Of a stretch of DNA of 10,222 bases, positions 1 to 8,800 are shown piece after piece (position 1 is the first letter of the stretch; every line of letters begins with the position of its first letter). The translations under genes were made by a program, and so were the position numbers. A model generated the notes under the pieces. The model saw only the letters and a list, made by a program, of their open reading frames with translations. It was not told the origin of the DNA and ran no database searches. Origin of the DNA: Candidatus Rifleibacteriota bacterium (GTDB lineage: Bacteria > Riflebacteria > Ozemobacteria > Ozemobacterales > Ozemobacteraceae); the NCBI GenBank assembly GCA_029565415.1, contig JAKQOH010000040.1:1-10222 (forward strand), given 5' to 3'.

Positions 1-299
1 TCCGTCCGCTGAAGCTGGAAGATGAACGCCCGATGCGAGGTCGCAAACTGGACGAGATCGGGGCCTGGCCTGCTCACGCCCTTTCGGAAAACCGGTTTCG
101 ACTCGGTATCGAACCCAACGGCGCCCGCCGTCCTGATCTCGTCCAGAGCGGCCGAACAGTCATCCGTTGTGGCAGGAACGAAAACATCGCCAATGGCCAG
201 CCCCTCGAACGGTTCCAACAGCGCCGTCTCGGCCTTTCCCGGCGCCGTTTTCCGGCGGGGGGTGTTCACGATATCGCAACTGCCGAATGATGTAGCCAT
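1..299 (-). CDS. 3'-5' exonuclease domain protein (DEDD superfamily, RNase D/WRN-exo type), N-terminal part
   Basis: The first 99 codons of a minus-strand gene lie in the window and the rest is beyond the left edge. The reading starts MATSFGSCDIV and is open throughout. Residues 61-66 read VGFDTE, the ExoI motif of DEDD exonucleases, with D64 and E66 as the expected metal-binding pair. This is followed by KPVFRKG and PDLVQFAT (80-87), then AFIFQLQ (91-97), the usual beta-strand pattern after ExoI in stand-alone 3'-5' exonucleases. Family members remove nucleotides from the 3' end of RNA or DNA using two metal ions; which substrate applies here cannot be told. The start at 299 is supported by a GAAAGGA Shine-Dalgarno about 6 nt upstream on the minus strand. 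The gene diverges from serA. ExoII and ExoIII lie outside the window, so activity is unproven. I am confident of the fold and not of the specific enzyme. Confidence 0.85.
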   Translation of the reverse strand, partial: MATSFGSCDIVNTPRRKTAPGKAETALLEPFEGLAIGDVFVPATTDDCSAALDEIRTAGAVGFDTESKPVFRKGVSRPGPDLVQFATSHRAFIFQLQRT

Positions 300-340
300 G
301 AATATCCTTTCGGGTGACCGTTCCCTCATCTTCGGTCCTG

Positions 341-356
341 TCGTTTTCGAGAACGA
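341..356. promoter_or_regulatory. 16-bp near-perfect palindrome, possible operator
   Basis: TCGTTTTCGAGAACGA is a 16-bp inverted repeat centred on TCGA with one mismatched pair. It overlaps the candidate -10 element and start point of the divergent exonuclease gene and lies about 105 bp upstream of the serA -35. Symmetric sites in this position are often repressor operators. I do not recognise the cognate regulator, and chance occurrence is possible. Confidence 0.3.
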
Positions 357-381
357 TATCACGGCGTCACACGGCAGACAA
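353..381 (-). promoter_or_regulatory. Candidate sigma70-type promoter for the exonuclease gene
   Basis: On the minus strand TTGTCT (381-376) and TATCGT (358-353) are separated by 17 bp, each matching 4 of 6 consensus bases. Transcription would begin near 346 and give a leader of about 47 nt. The match is moderate, so the call rests mainly on spacing and on position ahead of a divergent gene. Confidence 0.33.
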
Positions 382-439
382 GAAAGCCTTTCCAGGGAAT
401 GGATCACAAGGAATGCGCTTGCAGGGGAGGATCTCAAAG

Positions 440-460
440 CCGCCATTTCGGAATGGGCGG
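440..460. repeat. Imperfect inverted repeat just upstream of the serA -35
   Basis: CCGCCATT (440-447) and AATGGGCGG (452-460) pair around a TCGG loop, with one bulged base. The repeat ends one base before the serA -35 element. It could be a regulator-binding site or the remains of a hairpin. No T-run follows on either strand, so it is not a convincing terminator. Confidence 0.35.
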
Positions 461-461
461 G

Positions 462-490
462 TTGACAGTCTCCGCCCGGGGCGCTAAGAT
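462..490 (+). promoter_or_regulatory. Strong sigma70-type promoter for serA-serC
   Basis: A perfect -35 TTGACA (462-467) is followed after exactly 17 bp by TAAGAT (485-490), which matches 5 of 6 bases of the -10 consensus. Transcription should start near 497, giving a leader of roughly 58 nt before the serA ATG. Together with the good ribosome-binding sites this suggests strong housekeeping expression. No riboswitch fold is evident in the short leader. Confidence 0.8.
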
Positions 491-554
491 GGGGCCGTTT
501 GCCTGACAGGCGACAGAGAATACAGAACAGGAACGGAACAGGAGAAGACTGCTC

Positions 555-1478
555 ATGGCTACTTTCAAGGTGCTCATTTCGGATTCGCTCGACCAGTCCG
601 CGATCGATTTTCTGAAGAAGAACCCGGCGTTCGAGGTCACCTACAAGACCAAGATGACGCCTGAAGAGCTCGTCAAAGAGATTCCGGCATATCACGCCAT
701 TATCATCCGGTCGGCCACCAAGGTCACCCGCCCGGTCATCGAGGCCGGCAAAAACCTCAAGGTCATTGCCCGCGCCGGCGTCGGCCTCGACAACGTCGAC
801 CAAGTCGCCGCGAAAGAGAAGGGAATCGCGGTCCGTAACACCCCCACTTGCACCACCATTTCCGTCGCCGAGCTCGCGTTCGGACTGATGCTGTCGGTCG
901 CCCGCAAGATGGGCCGTGCCAACATTTCGATGAAGGGCCAGGAATGGGACAAAAAATCCTTTGAAGGCGCCGAGTTGTATGGCAAGACTCTCGGTTTGAT
1001 CGGCACCGGTCGGATCGCTCAGGCCGTGGCTACCCGCGCCGTCGCTTTCGGGATGAAGGTCATCGGATACAGACGTTCCTCCACGGAATCCCCCATTCCC
1101 GAGATCGTCATGGTCACCAAAGATGAACTGCTCGCCAAGAGCGACTTCATCAGCTTGCACATTCCGTTCGCCAAGGAAGCCGGACCTGCTCTGGGCGCGG
1201 CCGAGTTCGCAAAAGTCAAAAAGGGCGTGTTCCTGATCAACTGCGCCCGCGGCGGCACGGTCGACGAAAAGGCGCTGCTCGAAGCCCTCAACAACGGCAC
1301 GGTCGCGGCGGCCGGCATTGACGTCTGGGAAAAGGAGCCGACCGCGAACTTCGATCTGGTCAAGCACCAGAACGTGATAGCCCTTCCCCACCTAGGCGCT
1401 TCAACGGCGGAAGGTCAGAGTCGCGCTGGGCAGGACGTCGTTGAGGTCGTCATCAACGAGCTTTCAAAGACGCACTGA
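555..1478 (+). CDS. serA: D-3-phosphoglycerate dehydrogenase, short form without ACT domain
   Basis: Oxidises 3-phosphoglycerate to 3-phosphohydroxypyruvate, the first committed step of serine synthesis, in the cytoplasm. The 307 residues have the D-2-hydroxyacid dehydrogenase layout. IRSATKVT (51-58) and ARAGVGLDN (72-80) form the substrate and phosphate side. GLIGTGRIAQ (147-156) is the dinucleotide-binding loop. R232 in NCARGG, E261 in EKEP and H279 in PHLGAS form the catalytic triad, with the same Arg-Glu spacing as E. coli SerA. The protein ends right after the catalytic domain, so the ACT domain that gives serine feedback inhibition in E. coli is absent, as in type III PGDH. After the second Rossmann strand the sequence is GYRRSS, with R173 and R174 where NAD-dependent enzymes have Asp, which may favour NADP. 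The start is set by AGGAGA at 540-545. serC follows 78 bp downstream. Another 2-hydroxyacid specificity is possible but unlikely next to serC. Confidence 0.93.
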   Translation: MATFKVLISDSLDQSAIDFLKKNPAFEVTYKTKMTPEELVKEIPAYHAIIIRSATKVTRPVIEAGKNLKVIARAGVGLDNVDQVAAKEKGIAVRNTPTCTTISVAELAFGLMLSVARKMGRANISMKGQEWDKKSFEGAELYGKTLGLIGTGRIAQAVATRAVAFGMKVIGYRRSSTESPIPEIVMVTKDELLAKSDFISLHIPFAKEAGPALGAAEFAKVKKGVFLINCARGGTVDEKALLEALNNGTVAAAGIDVWEKEPTANFDLVKHQNVIALPHLGASTAEGQSRAGQDVVEVVINELSKTH

Positions 1479-1499
1479 ACGAACGACCAAGGGAACGCG

Positions 1500-1525
1500 T
1501 CCGCTTCCCGGGATCGGGAAGCGGA
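1500..1525 (+). promoter_or_regulatory. Perfect intercistronic hairpin between serA and serC
   Basis: CCGCTTCCCG (1501-1510) and CGGGAAGCGG (1515-1524) form a perfect 10-bp GC-rich stem around a GGAT loop, and T1500-A1525 adds an eleventh pair. No T-run follows, so it is not a standard intrinsic terminator. It sits 22 nt after the serA stop and 16 nt before the serC Shine-Dalgarno. It may protect the serA 3' end, act as a processing site, or set the serA to serC ratio. Confidence 0.7.
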
Positions 1526-1556
1526 TTCACAACAATCTTCAAAGGAGCAATCTGAC

Positions 1557-2645
1557 ATGGCTCGCATCTTCAACTTCAGCGCCGGCCCTTCCATTCTGCC
1601 GGTATCGGTTCTCGAAAAGATCCGCGACGAGTTCGTCGATTACAAGGGTTCGGGCATGTCGCTGGTGGAAATGAGCCACCGCGGCAAAATATATGATGCG
1701 CTACATACCGAATGTATCGCCCTCATCAAGGAGCTTCTGAAGGTTCCCGACAACTACAAGATCATGATCCTGGGCGGCGGCGCCACGCTGCAGTTCGGCA
1801 TGCTCCCGTTGAATTTCCTCTGGGGCAACAAGACCGCCGATTTCACCAACACCGGCGTTTGGGCGAAGAAGGCGATCGACGACGCGAAGAAAGTCGGCAA
1901 GATCAATATCGTGTGGGACGGCAAGGCCGACAACTACGCCTCGCTGCCCGATCCGAAGAGCCTCAAGGCCAGTGACGGCGCGGCCTACTTCCACATGACC
2001 TCGAACGAGACCATCGGCGGCGTCCAGTGGCAGCAGGGCTGGCCGGATACCGGCAACGTGCCGATCTTCTGCGACATGTCCTCCGACTTCATGAGCCGGC
2101 CCGTGCCGGTCGAGAAGTTCGGCATCATCTACGCGGGCGCCCAGAAGAATGCGGGCCCGGCCGGCGGCACGATCGTCATCATGCGTGAAGACCTTCTCGA
2201 GCGCTGCCCCGAGAGCATCGTCAACTACCTCGACTACCGCCTGCACGCGAAGGAAAACTCGCTGTACAACACCCCGCCCGTCTTCAGCATCTGGGGCATC
2301 AAGCTCACGATGGACTGGCTCAAGAGCATCGGCGGTCTGCCCGCGGCCGAAAAGCTCGCGACCGAGCGCTCCAAGATCATCTACGACGCGATCGAGCGGT
2401 CGAACGGCTACTACCGCTGCCCGGTCGCCTCGAACTGCCGCTCGAAGATGAACGTCGTGTTCCGGCTCAAGACCGAAGAGCTCGAGGCGAAGTTCCTCGA
2501 GGAAGCCAAGAAGCTGAAGCTCGACGGCCTCAAGGGCCATCGCAGCGTCGGCGGCTGCCGCGCCTCGGTGTACAACGCCATGCCGATCGAGGGCGCCAAG
2601 GCGCTCGCGAACCTGATGGACGAGTTCGCCAAGAAGAACGGCTGA
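1557..2645 (+). CDS. serC: Phosphoserine aminotransferase
   Basis: PLP enzyme that transfers the amino group of glutamate to 3-phosphohydroxypyruvate, making 3-phosphoserine. The same family often also serves pyridoxal phosphate synthesis by acting on 4-phosphohydroxythreonine. At 362 residues it matches E. coli SerC in length. The N-terminus has the family signature NFSAGPSILP (6-15). SHRG (40-43) carries H41 and R42. GGGATLQF (73-80) lines the cofactor phosphate site, and TSNETIGGVQW (148-158) and CDMSSD (172-177, with D173 for the PLP ring nitrogen) follow. K197 in AGAQKNAGPAG is the Schiff-base lysine. NTPPVF (238-243) and GHRSVGGCRAS (327-337, with H328, R329 and R335 for substrate) complete the site. 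The start is supported by AAAGGAG at 1541-1547. It is the second gene of the serA operon and the product of SerA is its substrate. No serB is in the window, so the phosphatase step is encoded elsewhere. Confidence 0.97.
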   Translation: MARIFNFSAGPSILPVSVLEKIRDEFVDYKGSGMSLVEMSHRGKIYDALHTECIALIKELLKVPDNYKIMILGGGATLQFGMLPLNFLWGNKTADFTNTGVWAKKAIDDAKKVGKINIVWDGKADNYASLPDPKSLKASDGAAYFHMTSNETIGGVQWQQGWPDTGNVPIFCDMSSDFMSRPVPVEKFGIIYAGAQKNAGPAGGTIVIMREDLLERCPESIVNYLDYRLHAKENSLYNTPPVFSIWGIKLTMDWLKSIGGLPAAEKLATERSKIIYDAIERSNGYYRCPVASNCRSKMNVVFRLKTEELEAKFLEEAKKLKLDGLKGHRSVGGCRASVYNAMPIEGAKALANLMDEFAKKNG

Positions 2646-2675
2646 TTGTAGATAGCGATATATAGCAACACACAC

Positions 2676-2705
2676 AGGAGGGAGCCGCAAGGCTCCCTCC
2701 TTTTT
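2676..2705 (+). terminator. Intrinsic terminator of the serA-serC operon
   Basis: AGGAGGGAGCC (2676-2686) and GGCTCCCTCCT (2691-2701) form a perfect 11-bp stem closed by a GCAA (GNRA-type) tetraloop and followed directly by five T residues. It begins about 30 nt after the serC stop. This separates serA-serC from the giant gene downstream. Confidence 0.95.
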
Positions 2706-2782
2706 CCGTACCGCCATCGGTTGCATCCGGATCCGCTTTTCAGGTATTCATGGGGGGATACACGTTCGAGATACGAGGATCG

Positions 2783-2810
2783 TCGGCTTTCGAAGCCGAA
2801 ATCGAGGAGG
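2783..2810 (+). promoter_or_regulatory. Leader hairpin and strong Shine-Dalgarno of the giant gene
   Basis: TCGGCTT (2783-2789) and AAGCCGA (2793-2799) form a perfect 7-bp stem with a TCG loop, 4 nt ahead of GAGGAGG (2804-2810). That Shine-Dalgarno is 6 nt before the ATG at 2817 and decides this start over in-frame ATGs further upstream, the earliest at 2721. The promoter must lie between the serC terminator and here; the only candidate I see is weak (TTGCAT at 2721 with TATTCA at 2745, 18-bp spacer). Confidence 0.6.
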
Positions 2811-2816
2811 ATTGCC

Positions 2817-5800
2817 ATGGGTGTCAAGATACTGCTGGCCCTTGCCGTGTTTCTGGCCTGCTCGCTCGGGGTTCGTGCGGGGGAAATCGGATTCGACGAG
2901 TCGTTCAGCCTTGCGGATGACCGCGAGGTGCCGCTGAAACAGTTGATTCCCGGCACGGATGAGCATTATTACTACACGTGTCTGCACCTACAGAATCGCG
3001 GGGAGTACCAGAAGGTCGACGAGCTGGTCGCTCAGTGGATCAAAAGAAGCAGCTATACTTCGCAGGTCCAGGAGATCCTGAACCGGCAGGCCCTGCTCAA
3101 GTATCCGACCGATCCCAAAGGGTCGCTGGCCTACCTGGCCGACAAGCTGAACCTCCGGTTCCAGCATCAGAAAAAGCATCTCAGGCAGACGACGAAGCAT
3201 CCGTCGCGCCTCGATCCGAACCTCATCAGCCGGAACGCATTCCAGACCAGGGCATTCGCCCAGTATGAAGATCTGAGCGGATGCGAGGACGCGGCGCTCG
3301 ACGTCCTGCGAGCATCGGATCTCGATCCTGCCCGTCGCAGGCACCTGCTGAGCCGCATGTCCCGGCCCGACGGTGGAGCCGCCCTCGCCCGCCTGGTCGT
3401 CGATGACCTCAACGCCGAGAACAGCGGCGGCTTCGGTTCGCTTGCGATCCATGCGAAACTGACGCGCGAGCAGCTCGAGGAGTGCGCGAAGCTGGCCCCG
3501 GAACTGCTGACCATGACGTCATTCGTCAATGCCATGCTCGCCAGGCTCCAGCCGCCCGCCGACACTGACATCCGGTTCGATCTGAAAGAGAAGGAGGCGT
3601 ATCTCACTCGCCTGTGGGCCTTCGCCGAGTCCCTTCCACCGGTCCACAACTCGCTCAAGGCCTGCATTCTCTTCCATCGTCTCCGGCACGATCAATCCCT
3701 GGGCATCCATGACAAGGACCGGTTTCTCGCCTATCTCAAGCTCCCACGCGCTCAGTTCTACATGAACGCGCGCTGGCTGCGCACCGAGGAAAACCGGCGT
3801 TTTCCGGTCGACCTCAGCGCCGACTTCTCGACCTCCACCCAACTCCCCGCGATCGGAAACGACGAGCCTCTGGTGCGCGCCTATCTTCAGGAGTTCCTCG
3901 CCGGGGCCGATGACCCGGGAATGTTCCGCGAGTATCTCGAGTCGGGCTGGCTGACCAGGCTCTTCGCGGAAACGAAGCTCCTGAACGGCTCGCCCAACCC
4001 GGAGCGGTGGTATTCCCTTCTGCAGGCAACGGATCTGCAAGGGCTCAGAGAGCTCGTCGACATCGAGTTCCTCCCGACGAACCGTGAAGTCATCGGAACG
4101 GCCGATCCCATCGCCCTGCGCGTCGCGGTCAAGAATGTGCCGACGCTGATCATCAAGGTGTTCCGCATCAATGCCTTCACCCATTACCGCGAAACCGGCG
4201 AAGAGCTCACCACGGGGATCGATCTGGACGGCCTCGTGCCGAACGAGGAGAAGCTCGTCACCTCCCGCGAACCCGAGATCAGACGCCACGTCGAGACCTT
4301 CTCCTTTCCACAGATCACCGAACCGGGGATCTACGTGGTGGAACTGATCGGAAACGGCAAGAGCAGCCGCGCGCTGATCCGGAAAGGCCGCCTGGCCCTC
4401 ACCCAGCGCATCGGCGCCGCCGGCCATGTGTTCTCGGTCTACGACGAGGCGAACAACCCGGTGAAGGATGCCGTCCTCTGGCTCGCCGGGCATGAATACA
4501 CCGCCGATCAGCGCGGAGAATTCACGATCCCCTTCACCACGCAGCCCGGGTCGCGCAAGCTGATCATCCGGCGCGGCTCGTTCGCCAGTCTGCACGAGTT
4601 CAACCACCTGTCCGAATCGTACGAGCTCGGCGGCGGCTTCCTCGTGGCGCGCGAGTCGCTGCTCGAAGGCCAGATCGCCACGGTCGCGGTGCGGGCCGAT
4701 CTGACCGTGAACGGCTTTCCCGCCGCGATCAGCCTGCTCAAACACCCCCGCCTGACGGTGACGACCGTCGATCACGAGGGCGTGTCGGCCGCCAAGGAGT
4801 TTCCGGAACCCAGGCTGAGCAATGCCGAGGAAACGCTCGTTTCGTTCCGTGTGCCCGAGAATCTCGCCCGGATCACCTTTTCCCTCACCGGCAAGGTGGA
4901 CAACCTCAGCCAGGGCAAAAAGACGGATCTTTCCATCAGCCGGACGATCGAGCTGAACGGCATCCAGGCGACGGACAGGATCGAATCCCTGTTCGTGCGG
5001 CATCTGCCGGAGGGCTACACGCTCGAACTGCTGGGCAAGACCGGCGAGCCGCTTGCCGACCGGCCGATCCAGGTGCAGGTCAAACACCGGCTGTTCCGTG
5101 AGCCCTTCCACGGCGTGCTGCAGACGGCCGCGAACGGCCGCATCGACCTCGGCCCGCTGCCCGAGATCGAAGAGGTCGTGCTCACCAGCCCGGCCGGCTG
5201 CTCCATCCGCGTCACCCCGGCCACCGACTGGCATACGCTGCCGGGCACCATCCATGCTCTCGCGTCTGCCCCCATCCTCGTTCCCGTTTCCAGCCGCGAA
5301 GACATTCCGGTCGGGGAGCTGATTTCACTGTTCGAAACGCGCGGCGGGGCCTACGTCACCGACGGAATCGCACGGGTCAAGCGCCAGGACGGCTACCTCT
5401 CGATCGAGGGACTCGATGCCGGGGATTACGAGCTGTTCGTGAAGCCCCTCGCGCGGCCGATCACCATCCGCGTCACGCGCGGCAAGCCGGAAGGCACCTT
5501 CCTGCTGTCCGCCTCGCGCTACCTGCAGACCCGCTCGGTGCCGCCGGTCCAGATCACCGGTGTCGACCACGACGCCGCCTCCGGGCTCGTGCGCATCCAC
5601 CTGAAACATGCCACCACCTCGACCCGGGTTCATGTTCTGGCCACGCGGTATCAGCCCGACGACGACCTGTTGGCCTCGCTCGCGAATCGGGGCGTGCCGG
5701 ATCCGGTCCAGATCCGATGCCTCCTTCCCCTGTCACGCTATCTCTCCGGCCGGACGATCGGGGATGAACTTCGCTATGTGCTCGAGAGAAAATACGCGAC

Positions 5801-8800
5801 GATCTTCCCGGGAAACATGCTGCGCCGGCCCGGTCTGCTGCTCAATCCCTGGAGCCTGCGCAAGACGGACACCTCGACCGACGAGGCCGCGAAAGGGGAT
5901 GCCTGGGCTTCGGTGCCCGAGGCCGAACCCTCCGTCGCCGGCTCGGGCGGCGGCTTCGCGGCCAAGGACGCCGCTCAGGGCGGGGAATCGGCGTACGCCA
6001 GTCTGAACTTTTTGCCCCGGCCCGCCTTCTCGCGTTTCAACCTGAAGCCCGATCAGAACGGGCTCGTGACGCTCCCGACCGCCGAACTGGAATCGCGTCG
6101 GCAGCTCCACGTCATCGCGATCGATCTCGCCGACGTCGCCTGCCGCGAGCTGGCTCTTCCCGATCAGGCGTGCGAGCCTCTGGATCTGCGCATGTCGAGG
6201 GGGCTGGATCCGCAGAGCCATCACTCGGAGCAGAAAAACGTCACGCTCGCCTCGGCCGGCAGCACCTTCACTCTCGAAGAGGCTTCCAGTGCGAAAATGG
6301 AAGTCTACGACACGCTCGGCTCGGTCTACACCCTCTTCACGGCGCTGAATGCGGATCCGGCGATGACCGAGTTCAGCTTCATTCTGGGCTGGCCGTCGAA
6401 GTCTCCGGAAGAAAAGCGTGCGCTCTACTCGAAGTATGCCTGTCACGAGCTGAACTTCTTCCTGTTCAGGAAGGATCCGGACTTCTTCCGGCATGTCATC
6501 AACCCCTATCTGGTCAGCAAGAAGGACAAGACGTTCCTCGACCACTGGCTGCTCGGCGACGACCTGCGCCGGTATCTCGAGCCCTGGGCTTATGGCCGCC
6601 TGAACGTCGTCGAGCGGATCCTGCTCGCCCGCCGGATCGAGGGCGAGTGGGAAGCGACGAAACGTCATGTGGGAGACCTGTTCGATCTGATTCCCCCCGA
6701 TGCGGAGAAGTTCAACCGGCTCTTCGCGGCGGCCCTGAAGGGTAGCGCGCTCGAGACGGACACGATCGGCGGCATCAAGGCGGACAGGAAAAAGAAGGCG
6801 ATGGCCCCCCCGCCCCCTCCGCCGCCCCCATCCGCGGCCCCGAGCGGGAGAAGCGGTGGGCTGTTGTCGCGCCTGAGAGATTCGGCTCCGCCGGCGAAAC
6901 CCATGGCGATGCCGTCTCCCCAGGCTTCCCGAGCGGGCAAGGCGCAGAGGCGCGAGGCCTTCGCTGCGGATGAGGAGGACCGGAATGTCGACATGCCGAT
7001 GGAGGCCTCCGAGTTCGAAGCCTCCGCAGAAGGATTCGATATCGATGCGGATGTTTCGAAGCGCGAGCAGGCGCGGCCGTCGTTCCGACAGCTCGACAAG
7101 ACCGAGGAGTGGGTGGAGAACAACTACTGGCACCTGCCGATCGAGCGGCACACGGCCGAACTGATCAAGGTGAACGGCTTCTGGCGCGATTTTGCGGCTT
7201 GCCCGGCAGATCGCCCGTTCCTCTCGACGCGGCTGGCGGAGGCAGCGAACAGCTTCCCCGAGATGATGTTCGCGCTTTCCCTGCTCGATCTGCCGTTCAC
7301 GGCGCCGGCGCATGAGCTGACGCAGGATGGCAGCCGGCTGCATCTGAAGCCCGGCTGCGACGTCGTGATCTTCCACCAGGAGATAAAGCCCGCAGCCGCC
7401 CCCGAGAAGGGGTCGGCGATCCTGATCGGCCAGAACTTCTTCGCCCGTGACGACCGGTACCGGTTCGAGAACGAGGAGCGGTTCGACAAGTTCGTCACGG
7501 AGGAGTTCCAGACGACACGGGTGTACGGGTGCCAGATCGTGCTCACGAACCCGACCTCCGCGCGGAAGAAGGTCGATCTGCTGCTCCAGATCCCGAACGG
7601 CGCCCTGCCGGTGGAGCTCGGCTTCTTCACGCGAAGCCGGCACCAGGTGCTCGACCCGTTCTCGACCGTGACGGTCGAGTATTTCTTCTACTTCCCGAAG
7701 CCGGGAAGCTTCACACAGTTCCCGGTTCATGTGGCCGAGAACGGGCGGTATATCGGATCTGCCGAGCCGTTCACGTTCACGGTCGTCGACGAACCGACCC
7801 GCTTCGATACGACCTCGTGGGAATATATTTCTCAGAATGGATCCGACGACGAGGTCCTGACGTATCTGCGGAACAACAATATCGACCGGCTCGATCTCGA
7901 GCAGATCGCATTCCGCATGGCGGACGCAGACTTCTTCCGGAAGACGCTCGATCTGCTCCAGGCGCGCCACGTGTATCACCAGACGCTCTGGTCGTATGGC
8001 CTGAAGCACGGCGACGTCCCGGTGATCCGGGAGTATCTGCGTCACTCCGCCCTTCCCCGAACCTGCGGAACGACCCTCGTCAGCCCTCTCCTTACCCTCG
8101 ACCCGGTCGAGCGGTTCGACTACCAGCACCGCGAATACTGGCCGCTGGTGAACGCGCGGGTGTACCAGCTCGGCAAGAAGCGCAAGATTCTCAACGCCCA
8201 GTTCCTGCAGCAGTATCAGGCCCTGCTGGCCGATCTCCGGTATCACCCGAGCCTCACCGACACGGACCTGATGGCCGTCGTGTACTACCTGCTGCTCCAG
8301 GACCGGGCCGAGGAAGCCCTGCGATTCTTCGACCGGGTGAAGGACCCGGCCGTCATGAATACCATTCAATATAACTACTTCAAGGCCTATCTCGCCTTTT
8401 CCCGCCGGCAGCCGGAACAGGCCGTCGAGATTGCCGCGTCGTATGAGAAGTATCCGGTCGACCGGTGGCGCAACCTCTTCCGCGACGTGCTCGCCCAGGC
8501 GAAGGAGATCACCGGCAGCGCCTCGGCCGTGATCGACGAGGAGGACCGCGATCAGCAGCAGGCACGGCTTGCCGACACGGCTCCGACCCTCGAGCTCAAG
8601 GTCGAGAACCGGGAAATCACGCTCCGGTACAAGAACATGCAAGGTTGCCGCCTCAACTTCTACCTGATGGATCTCGAGCTGCTCTTCTCGCGGAACCCCT
8701 TCGTGCAGGACGTCACGGGCCAGTTCGCGATCATCCATCCGAACGCCACGCTCACGGTCGAGCTGCCGGCCGGCAGGGATGTCCTGACGATCCCGCTTCC

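Noticed and set aside
22..465. A 147-residue plus-strand open frame at the left edge
   Set aside because: It overlaps the exonuclease gene on the other strand, which has the ExoI motif and a Shine-Dalgarno, and runs through the divergent control region up to the serA -35.
399..506. A 35-codon frame starting at ATG 399, a possible serA leader peptide
   Set aside because: It begins upstream of the serA promoter and spans the -35 and -10 boxes, so the serA transcript would not contain its start. No proper ribosome-binding site precedes it.
1500..1525. Intrinsic terminator between serA and serC
   Set aside because: The stem is strong but is followed by ATTCACAAC with no T-run, and the genes belong to one pathway with a real terminator after serC.
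1701..2726. A 341-residue minus-strand open frame
   Set aside because: Lies opposite serC, whose catalytic motifs are complete, and crosses the serC terminator. Treated as a shadow.
2721..2816. Start of the giant protein at ATG 2721
   Set aside because: This would put 32 charged residues ahead of a clear signal peptide. The ATG at 2817 has GAGGAGG six bases upstream.
2817..2861. Lipoprotein signal at C15 of the giant protein
   Set aside because: The residues before the cysteine (F-L-A) fit the lipobox poorly, and a V-R-A signal peptidase I site follows shortly after. Lipidation is not excluded but is less likely.
3519..5255. A 578-residue minus-strand open frame
   Set aside because: Shadow of the giant gene: low-information composition, no motif and no supporting start site.
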